Source of the DNA: Micromussa lordhowensis
Lineage: Eukaryota > Cnidaria > Anthozoa > Scleractinia > Lobophylliidae
NCBI GenBank assembly: GCA_964020085.1
Contig: OZ026596.1
Coordinates: forward strand, 40,621,843 to 40,685,842
Direction: 5' to 3'
DNA length: 64,000 nt
A model generated the notes under the pieces. That model had not been told where the DNA came from and did no database searches. It saw only the letters and a program-made list of their open reading frames with translations. Of the stretch, positions 54,740 to 64,000 are shown in pieces. The translations under genes and the position numbers were made by a program. The first letter of the stretch is position 1. Each line of letters starts with the position of its first letter.

Positions 54740-57375
54740 CTAAATAGGATAATATCTTGCAATCACAGGAACCATAGCCTCGAACACGGATCCAAGCCCC
54801 CTCCATTGCCTCCACATTTCTTCATTTAAAAAATCTTGTATATCAGCACGACGGATACCTTTCTCGCGCTTTACGTGATACTTCAGTTGAGACCACGCCG
54901 ATTCTACTTCTTGGGTATGGACTCCTGAAAGGGGATCCACGAAGTTATCTTTGTGAACAACTGTTCTATGCATGGTAACGTTTGGAACATAGCGTGCTAA
55001 ATTTCTATAGGCGCCCCAGTCGTCTGAATGTACCTCTGATCCAGGAAGAAGTACCCTTCGTAAAATTGGTACTAGGGTTGCTCTGTCCCGCCTGGGTACT
55101 ACTTGGAAGTAACCGCGGCATGGTGTATATTCTGTACAGATTAGGCCAAAAACCCAAACTTCGTCTCTCGCTCTACGCCCCCGTTGGTACTGAAAAAAAG
55201 ATTGTGCAAAAGCTAGGAACAAATTATTCCACTTTACCAAGTCATATTTAAAAAAATAAGCTGCAGACAGGTATACATAAAGAAACGGGGAATGAGAGTG
55301 CCACGGGCGCCAAAGAACGCAGACGAAAGGGTGCTGACATGGATGCCCATATGCCTACGCCACTAAGAATGATATGAGAAGCGCACAATTAAAGCCCTAT
55401 TACGCATGATATAATTGAGCAAATCAAGTACCGACTCACAACGAGAGGTTGCGGGTTGAAGTCGCGTTCTGACCACTAACTGGAGTTGTTTTAAGGTGGT
55501 CCCGAGTTTAACTCCTCGGCTACGTTTTTATAAATAGCCAACTGGTTTGCCTCCTCAGTGCCATTATTTATCTATTTATACATTTATTTATGCATCCATT
55601 ATTGATTTATTTGTAGAAAAAAATTGGCATCATAACATTTCTGTGGAATCGATATCAGCACTACTAACGCGTAAAAGTTACCTTAGATTTGTGGTTGAAC
55701 TGGCTCTCGTCGCATTTCGTTACGTAGACACGTCCTCCGAATGGAATAAATGGTTGATCCTGCACATCTCGCCCGCAGTAATGCCTCAGTAATGCGTATA
55801 TATTCCCAACTGTGTTCTTTGTCAAACTAAGCATCTGTGCGGCAACCGTCCGAAGTTCCCGAAGACTCCAAAGATATATGCACACAATGATCTTTCCCAA
55901 GGAAATTCGAGGAAACTCTGCAAAGAAACTTCCAGTTCGCAGGGACTTTTTTCTGTGACAGGTGATGCACCTCCTATAACAAAATCATAGATATAGTGTA
56001 TTATTATTACTGTTATCATCATAATTGTCATAGACTTTAAAATAGAACGGTTTTTCAATCATAAAAACGCGTGTCGCGAGCACCTGTCACGAAGAGCTCA
56101 AAGTGAAAACGCCTCGATGGACTCCCCCTCACATCCACATCACAACCCATTGAAATTCTACGTTCGGTTATACATTCCAAACGCGCTTTCCCCCAACTTA
56201 CAAACAATGGAAAATAGGGCATACTTTTGGTATATCGTATATCAGTTTCCCTCTACACGAGCTGTTGAGAACTATAAATCAAGGTTGTTTTGATGATGGG
56301 TCGAAGTGGGATTTCTTCTCCTAGTCCATTACCCGGGGGGGGGGGGGGTACTCCCGCGAGTTTTTTTCACCTTCCAGTATTAGATAATACAATTTGGCCA
56401 CCCTATCTAAGGACCACACCATGAACACAGTTACAAAAGGGTAAAAAAAATATGCCCTATTTAAGGACCAAGAACCTCAAAAACCATACCCTATTCCGCG
56501 GCACGTACCTATATAGCCCATATATGGGAGTACCCCCCCGGGTCCATTGCAGGCAATCCCGTGGTGGAAATGCGACCCCATCAAGAATTAAATAAAGGCA
56601 CTTACTCAAAGCCAATGGCCCGGGCTTCCGTGGGTTCCACAGCGCTAGCGTGTTATGAGAAAACAGTTGAACAGGAATGTAGGCGACGTTGTTTAAACAC
56701 AAGGGGGACGGCCTTTCGAATCGTTTTTTTAGCTCATTCATTGCGTCATAACGCTATGAATGATTATCGCGAGCGACCAAATGTGGACACTCAGGAAGTT
56801 GTAGACCGTATACGGAAATGACAATTTTCTTCGCTTATTATCACCCTTAGTACATGGAAAATTAACTTCGATAAACCTGAAATACACAAGTTCAAGAATT
56901 CAAATGTTTCTACAGACTAATAAATAAACAAATAACATCAAACCGAGCCTACGATGGGGATGCCATAGTTCTGGATAGTCTCATTTGACGCATTCGCAGC
57001 GGTAGCGAAGAACGTATTAAACAATGCGACCATTGAATTGCCATTGTGCCCGAGTCATGAAATATTTCAGGCGTTTTCCGTCTCTACAAAACTGGTATGA
57101 TGATATCTCGATCGATAGAATGTAAATAAAAAATTGACTACGCAGTATTGTATCCCGGGTACTTTATATACTTACCAAAAATATCCATCAACATGATCGC
57201 CATTTCTCTGAGTCAGCTCCATTTGTATATTGCATACCGTACAACGAAGTGGATTGGCCATACAATTTTGACGCTGTAACCATTGAATCAAATCTAAAAC
57301 GGGGCCATTTGCAAGCGACGTTACATCAGCAAGGTTCATTTCGCTTCTGTTCCTTCTGACGTGTATTTCCAACAC
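54740..57375 (-). CDS. ISXO2-like (Merlin-related) transposase-derived gene, intact, three exons
   Basis: Exons 57375-57176, 55973-55682 and 55189-54740 join in phase (2, then 0) into 313 residues without a stop. The zinc ribbon is complete across intron 1 (Cys45, Cys48, Cys69, Cys72). A helical region (LRELRTVAAQMLSLTKNTVGN) precedes the ISXO2-like core: Asp155 in CDESQF, a YQRGRR segment at the start of exon 3, Asp220 in HSDDWGAYRNL and Glu260 in HTQEVESAWSQLK, the full DDE set. A second ATG at residue 13 is an alternative start. Merlin elements normally have intronless genes and visible TIRs; here two introns and no evident flanking TIRs suggest host domestication or an intron-containing lineage. 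Intron 1 carries a MITE (56331-56542). The gene is divergent from the gene starting at 57807. Confidence 0.8.
56331..56542. mobile_element. G-run MITE
   Basis: The ends read ACCCGGGGGG and, from the right, ACCCGGGGGGGTACTCCC, so the termini are inverted. TCCATT flanks both sides (56325-56330 and 56543-56548). The left end has a run of 14 G. The body, read on the minus strand, contains TATATAGGTACGTGCCGCGG and TTTTTGAGGTTCTTGGTCC, which I recall as a widespread marine-invertebrate repeat. It is inserted in intron 1 of the ISXO2-like gene. Confidence 0.8.
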
Positions 57376-57398
57376 CTAGAGGCGCATGGCTTCCTGTC

Positions 57399-57620
57399 GG
57401 TGTCTGACATTTGCAGACTGCAGACTGCAGACCACAGACTGTAGTCTTTTTAACTAAATACTGCATTCCCGTTTCCATCCATTACTGATAGCTAACCGTA
57501 AACAGGCTAACCGGAGTGCTATTCAGGCTAACCTGACTGATATTCAGGCTAACCAGATTGCTGTTTAGACCTAAATGTAGTCTGCAGTCTGCAGTCTGCA
57601 GTCTGTAAATGTCAGACACC
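57399..57620. mobile_element. MITE copy B with perfect 11-bp target duplication
   Basis: The termini GGTGTCTGACATTTGCAGAC are inverted at the right end. GGCTTCCTGTC flanks both sides (57388-57398 and 57621-57631), a perfect 11-bp duplication. The interior (AACCGTAAACAGGCTAACC and three CAGGCTAACC units) matches copy A at 26433-26616, but the terminal CTGCAGA heptamers are more numerous. It lies 24 bp upstream of the ISXO2-like gene's ATG. Confidence 0.9.
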
Positions 57621-57806
57621 GGCTTCCTGTCTGCATTCTTTGAAGACGGCTTCTAATAAAACAATGACTCACTGAGAAGTCACCTTACATATGACACGTT
57701 CTACGTGATTCGTCCTCCTTTCGTTCCACTCGAGTTGCTGTGCCACCTCAGTTTTACCATCTGCTGTCTCCAGGTCTTCCAGCTCTGACTAATACGCAAT
57801 ACCATC

Positions 57807-60800
57807 ATGGCAAATGAAGATAATTCGAGGCGACCCAGAGCGAGAAACTTAAAGCGCACATTTGTCTTTCTCAGAAACGATGACGAACTAAGAGTTCCTG
57901 GTAAACAAAAGTTAAAAAATCTGCAGGACAGTGGCCGAGAGAAGGAGATCGAGTTTTCAAATAATGCTACTACGGAGAACATCGCAGAAACTCTAAAGAA
58001 CTCTTTCTCCACGTTTCTACGAAATGTCGATCTTGCAAGGTAAGCTCGTAAGATTCAAGTTAGTTTATTATAAATAACACGCTCTTCAGTTGGTTTTGTT
58101 GTCCTTTCCTGAACACAAAACTACTGGATAACGTGGTACATAGCTTATAAGTTTGAAAGGCATGTGAAAAGGATTCCCCAGTGACGGCCACTTCAATAAT
58201 AGCGTTCAGATCTTTTTCATCTTTCCCAGCTATATATATACAGCAATATATTCAGCAATACTTACCGAAGGAAACGATCCGAATAAAATTTCAACATCTG
58301 ATCTGAGTACCAAAGGCGACATCAAGGTAGACGAAAGATCATAGTTTTGATTATATATCAGACCCTGGTAGGCCGATTCATGTTGAGGAAAACGCGAAGT
58401 ATATAGTTTGGCACTTAAAGTCGATTTGGCCAGGTAGTGAAGTGAAGCCATTAACAAATGTTTTATACTTCAGTTGCTTTTCATTTTCAGGGTATATTGT
58501 TACAAGTCAGTTGGAAGCACAAGAGTTTTGAGCGAACGTGGATCCTGCAAGGACATGTGCGGTGACACGCTGAAGCTACTGTTTAAATATGGAGGAAAAG
58601 TATACCTGAGAGTCAAACAGGACAATCGAGGTTTATAAAACTTAAATTATATATAACATTTTGGTCAGTCCAATCTTGCGTATACATTGACAAACGAATA
58701 CCTCAGATTGAATATTAGTTTAATAGAGGTCAACGTTTCGGGCCATTGAAGCTATTTTATTTTTAAGTTACCTCAATTTGTATCGACGATTTATTGGTTT
58801 AGATTGACTTGTTTGTAAGCTAGGATTTGAGCTACCATTGTAAGGCCGGTTTTGATTGCAACTATTGGCTTCCGGTCCGAAAAGTTACCGAGGGGCCGGC
58901 CCCATGGGCCAGATGAAATCAAACAAAGCGCGCAATGAAACATGGGAAACTTTACGTGCAAATGAATCTTTTCGACGCTCAACTTCGATTTTGCTGTTGA
59001 TCGATAAGGGCCTTCAGGATATGTTTTAGTGTAGATTTACCGACCAATTTAAAAGCTTGCTGTTGTTATAGTTGCTGATATGTAGAGCTTAAGTAGTAGT
59101 ACTTATTTTATGTATTTAGCGGTCAGTCAACTGATAGAGTTTGAACAAAAGATGGTCGAGAAATAACAGCATTTGATCGATAAGCTTTATCCCTGGAATA
59201 ATTTTATCTATTTGTTATGATTGGCTGGTTGATTTTCCCAACATAGATTGCAATCGATGTTTAACCCCTATGCTATAATAGTTTTTAGAACCAGATGTAC
59301 ATGTACAGAATAATGAGACCTTTTGAGTGTGTGGGGTGAGGGTTTTTTATTTTGGAAGGGCAGCGGTGAGTGGGGGGTCACTCTTTCCTTTTTCCTGACC
59401 TTAACAATTTTCACTTCAATTCCTTATATCAGGGGCATCCTCACAAAGTAACAGTAGCAGAGATGTACAACACATACTTTCGGGTAATAATATTAATTTA
59501 CTATTTTATTTGTGTTTACTTTAATTTTTTTTTAATAATAAATATTAAGCTTATTTATCATGCCTTAGCTTACGTCTATTAATGGTCTGTGATGCATGGA
59601 GTACATATTGTATGTATTGTATCATTCTATTGATCTATCTATCCATCTGTCTAGCTACTTAGAGCTATCTATCAACCCATGATCAAACAATCAGTTACTG
59701 TTTGAATAGTTTAAGTCTCATAAAATTAATGACAATGATGACAGTTAATATGAACCTATCAGTACAAGGTCTGAGGCAGAGGGAAGTACACACAGACATT
59801 TCATTTTAAATAAAGTTTAATATATATAATTTTTAGACGCTGATGATAGTGGCGATGACAGTGATGACAGTGATAGCAGCAGCGAAGAAGAAAGCAACAT
59901 TGGTGACATTCGCAGTGAGGAAGATAACAACGTGTATGAAGAGGAAAAAAGTGATGAAAGTGATGTTCACAACAATGAAGATGATCACCCTGGACTGTCA
60001 GGTATGCAGAAAGATACACATAATTAAATCCCAAAAGAAAATTTAATTATATTCACATAGTACATTTCTCTGTGTAAACCAGTCAGAAATATAAATGAAG
60101 GACAAGAAGAATACAGTGTTTGAAAAATAGAGACAAATTCAATGGAGAAAAATATTTTTCATGGATAATTTTTCGATTGCTATTTGATCAGTGCTTGCAG
60201 ACAATAACTTTTTTGGATGAAAAACAGTGGAATTATGAGCACAATACACTAGCAATCAATAACAAGCCATTAGTCCAAACCAAGGCCAGGAAAAAATACA
60301 CCTTCAAAAGGCTAGAGAATTAGGAACTATTGACTAGTGACACAAAAACAGAAAATACATGTATCAGACCTATTGTCAGTGGTGTTCATGATCATGCACT
60401 CATGATCAGCTGGTCCCTTTGGAGTGGCATGGAAACAAGGACCTAAATGCCAGCTTTGCAAAGAACGCGTAAGTTTTGGGAGGTTACCTTATGAAACCGC
60501 TTCAATATGGCGTTGATTTAACTAGCTCCTGACAAAGCATTCTACAAAAGAAGTAGATAAATTTAATTTTCTACTAGTCTAGAGCACAGCTGGGTGCTTA
60601 TCTCATTTGTTATCCCTCTAGTATGAGGGTATCAATTGTTTGGAGTATTTATACTATCCTATGGATGAGTTGCTAGCTAGTCAATCACAGCGTTACCACC
60701 CATCAATAAATTCATCAGTACTGATTTATACACCTGACTGGAGAGAAGCATTATGCAAAAAAATTTTGTTTCGCAAGAACACAACATATAGCACACCAGT

Positions 60801-63800
60801 GGACTTAATTCACGACACCTCTCAATTCATAGCACCAATATTATTTTTGGTCCCCATATCTCTAAACCATTGCCTTCAATGTGAAAAGCATACGCTTATT
60901 ACTATACAAACAGTATATATATTGTGTACTGTACATTTCATGAAATCACCGAATGTTGTTTTCGCAGAAAATGACACTGACAGTTATCTGGGGCAACCAG
61001 TGTTTCAATCAACACCATCAACATCAGGTGAGACAAACCTCTCAAATTTTACAGTTTTTCTGACACAAAACTTTAAACATATAATGGTTAATGGAATAAC
61101 AATCAGGTGGAATGCAGTGAGTCACTTGATTTGAACAAATTAATAATACAACACCTCGTTTTTTATTGTTTTTGACAGTAAGTTATTAATTTCCAGGTTA
61201 TCTTGATCTTGACATGTACATTGTAGGTATATCAGGTGATTTGTGTTTGATAGGTCTTGGGGAAGGACACTAAATAATGTATGTTTTTATAATCGCAACT
61301 CAGCAAAATGTTTTACCATCACGTTTTTCCATTCACGCAATTGAATGCCAGGCTTCGAATAAATGCTGGGTCTTCAAGGTGGAATCTCAAATAAACCCCT
61401 GAAGAATTTATAATAATGGGATGATTTATGTATGTTTAAAAATTTTCAAACCTGTGTAATGTGTTGTTGCAGAAAATAAGGAAGGAAGGTTTTTTAGTTT
61501 GAATCCCCCCACCCCTCCGGAAATTTCATTTTACTGTCATACTTTCCTTTAAAAAATAGGGCTTTTGAAAACCCCCACTCCCTTGGAATTTCCATTAACC
61601 TTCCTTGGAGTGGGCATGGATATTTTCTGGAACTACACAATTACCATTGTAAGTTGTGTTAATATATAGCAATGTAATTTGTGTTTCATGTTATTCGTAT
61701 CTGACATACTGTAATTTGAAGGCTTGCAAAGAAATTCCCAGTTCACAAGGAGTCATTTAGGAGCAAATGCATTTGTCTCCAAACTATACGGTAAGTTAAT
61801 TTAAATGTTATGTTGTTTATTAACCAAAAACTGCATTTTTGTTTTGGTTTCTTTTTTTGTAATTCTTGTTGTTGTTTTTTTTGTTTGCTTTTGCTTTGTT
61901 TAAACCAATAAAGAAAATTGTTTCTTTCATTGGTTAATTTTGACTTGGACCATTCACACAGGTTTTAATGGGTGGGACACTCGGGTTATGATGTAGGATA
62001 TTTTTGAAGGTCATATAAGCTTTTTGACCTGAAGATGCCTGGATATGCAATTTAAAATGGTAAAACAAAGAAGTAAGGGGACTTTGAATTGGAAATGATT
62101 TCTTTTCATGGCCAAATTAAATGGATATGGTCACTTGGACTTCTACATGTACATGTAGACCAGAGATCAGCAAACCTTGATATGTGGGTTAAGTTTTAAC
62201 AGAAAGAGGTACAAGAAAGACAAAAATGATTGAATGAGGTGTATGGGGTGAAAGTGTTTATTCAAAATATAGTATTGGTATGTACAATGTAGCACTGTGT
62301 AAAGATGTCTTTATTTTGCTTTTTAATAGATACAGTTGCGATAACAGGTGCAGCTGTTGACAAGGCAGCCTCTGCCAAGGCAACGGAAGGTAATTGTATG
62401 TAATGAGCACTTTTGCATCTGTAATCTAGAATTAGGGCATTAGAGTCCCAGCAGCCCACCCCAATCCCAAAATATCCATAGTATTCCCCCGCTAAAATCG
62501 AGTGTTTTGAATTTTTAATACAAAGTACTAACAATGTTAATAATCATGTTTATTTTTAGCTGGCACCATAACTGAGTTAGAGGACCATCTAACTGCAGCA
62601 GAAGCAAGTATGTTTCACCTTCTAAATCAGTAAATTTAGGTTTTGAATCTCTTCAGCTACATTTTAAACATGGTTCGATAATTTTTTTTTAAAACATGCT
62701 TAAGTTTGATGAGTGCTATTGTGGGCCTTGAAACTTTGTGGCAGGGGCACTGACAATTATGTTATACTGGCAGGGCAGGTGTTCTTCTGCTTTGGGGATG
62801 ATTACAGTAGCAGCATCCATCCACCCCAATTAATTCACTGTTAGATCATAATTATTGCGTTCGACGAAGTGGAACACAAGCCTAATTTTGTTGCGTGACA
62901 ATGGAGAGTTAGGTGCCCTGTGTAAGGTTATAGGCTGGAAAATCCACATTCCTGTAAGGGTACAAAAATGACCACCCCGCTTAATTTTAGCAGGGGCAGG
63001 GGAAATACTCGAATAAGTTGCACGGAGTTTGTTTACGCGATCAACGAGCACGCGATTGCAAATTTATTTGAGCTTCCTGCTTAGAATAATGTTAGAAAAA
63101 AATATACTTTCACAAATTAGCTTTTGCGCTTAAACATTACAAGTCAAAGTGACAATATTTAGCACGAAATTTGGAAGCTGATGTAAATTTTTTAGTCCTG
63201 TTAAACTTGCGAGTCTACGGAAACTGATGCCGTCACGCAACGCAGTCTTCAATCAGACTGGCATGGACTTTGTCACTGAAATATCTTTCTGTAAAATCCC
63301 AGTTGATGAAAAAAGGTTGGTTTTTAGAGGTTGAGAGTCAGCTAGGGAAATCATTTTAGGTATCTTAATAAACATTTATACGGCGTCGAAAGCACGCTCG
63401 TAATCTTTGATTACTACTAGTAATATTTTATATATAGAACATCTCAGTGTTATTTTCATTGTCAAGTCAGCTTTTATATTGGGGTAGTCAGTTAATTTTT
63501 CTTTGATAATGTACAGGTATGTACGTCACAGCTCCAGTGTGATGATCAATAAAAAATGGTGCTCAAGGAGTAAAAAATGCGTGACAAATACCTGGAGATG
63601 AGGGGTTGGGCTGTGTGTTGGCTTGGGATTGACAAGGCCATTTACATTTCTCAAAACAAACAGATTTAAGGTGTACATACATGTTTAAGGCTGTAATTGC
63701 ATTTTGCAGATCATATGCGTGGTCCTTCTCATGACCTTGAGCTCTTCAGGTTGTTTCTCAAGGAACATGATGTGCCACAACAACTGCCTCTTTTATGCCT

Positions 63801-63813
63801 TGATGCAGAAGAA
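57807..63813 (+). CDS. Unrecognised multi-exon gene, 5' part
   Basis: Nine exons follow in phase: 57807-58039, 58491-58630, 59433-59483, 59837-60001, 60968-61027, 61722-61790, 62330-62389, 62560-62607 and 63710-63813 (310 codons, continuing past the window). Exon 1 encodes a basic, hydrophilic N-terminus (MANEDNSRRPRARNLKRTF). Exon 2 has VYCYKSVGSTRVL, CKDMCGD and KLLFKYGGKVYLRVKQ, which could be a small folded domain. Exons 3-8 encode short Ser/Asp/Glu-rich or Ala-rich linkers, including a very acidic one (59837-60001). Exon 9 (DLELFRLFLKEHDVPQQLP) looks folded again. I do not recognise the family; a large E3 ligase with a C-terminal domain beyond the window is one guess. The donor after exon 2 (GTTTAT) is weak. 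Confidence 0.65.
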
Positions 63814-64000
63814 GTAAATATCAATTTTTTTCTTGCAGTTCTAATCTTCAGAATCTTTCTGTGAGCCATTTGATCCTAAAAAGCTGTATTATCTGATACA
63901 ACTGTAAACCTAATAATTTGGCATTAGAGCTCTATTGCTGTAAATGTCTTAAGTCCTCAAAAGCTATGTGAATATTTAACCATTAAAATGTAGAATTTAA

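Noticed and set aside
56561..56821. Plus-strand ORF of 86 residues
   Set aside because: It lies inside intron 1 of the minus-strand ISXO2-like gene and has no recognisable motif.

Overview
This is an AT-rich, intron-containing animal genome segment dominated by transposable elements. The repertoire (L1/Tx1-like, CR1-like and Penelope-like retroelements, Merlin/ISXO2, PIF/Harbinger, Tc1-like and KDZ DNA transposons, tRNA-derived SINEs, many short TIR elements) and the familiar look of several repeats suggest an anthozoan cnidarian, probably a stony coral. That assignment is inference from recognised repeat and protein families, not from a database search.

Layout. 0-5 kb: 3' remnant of an L1/Tx1-like LINE, a detached LINE 3' tail, and a frameshifted unknown ORF on the minus strand. 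5-12 kb: a Tc1-like helix-turn-helix fragment beside a cluster of GAACGCGTTC palindromes, then two decayed DUF3987-type P-loop ATPase genes (plus strand) on either side of a decayed Merlin transposase (minus strand), then a tandem pair of tRNA-derived SINE units. 12-19.5 kb: CR1-like RT, two Penelope-like RT fragments head to head, an intact Myb/SANT-like ORF, a third SINE copy, a 101-bp satellite with 202-bp higher-order structure, and a Harbinger nuclease fragment. 19.9-25.1 kb: an almost complete L1/Tx1-like element with ORF1, ORF2 and a poly-A tail, broken by two stops and two frameshifts. 25-27 kb: tandem repeats and a MITE.

27-43 kb: two KDZ (Kyakuja-Dileera-Zisupton) transposase genes. 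The minus-strand copy keeps the catalytic exons. The plus-strand copy has the cysteine-cluster exons, but a 3.2-kb Harbinger element sits in its third intron and it lost its catalytic exons next to a 25-bp hairpin minisatellite. Between them are a gag-like ORF and a 118-bp satellite.

43.7-48.7 kb: a five-exon RING/TRAF-type gene (minus strand) with all splice phases in register. Its introns hold two TIR elements, a SINE and a tandem duplication. 49-54.7 kb: foldback repeats, a decayed Tc1-like transposase, a Tourist-like MITE and little else.

54.7-64 kb: two divergent, apparently intact multi-exon genes. One is a three-exon ISXO2-like transposase-derived gene (minus strand) with all catalytic residues. 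The other is an unrecognised plus-strand gene whose nine visible exons stay in phase to the window edge. A MITE with a perfect 11-bp target duplication lies in the 431-bp gap between their start codons.

Exon models were built by hand from GT/AG sites, reading frame and family motifs; no transcript evidence was available.
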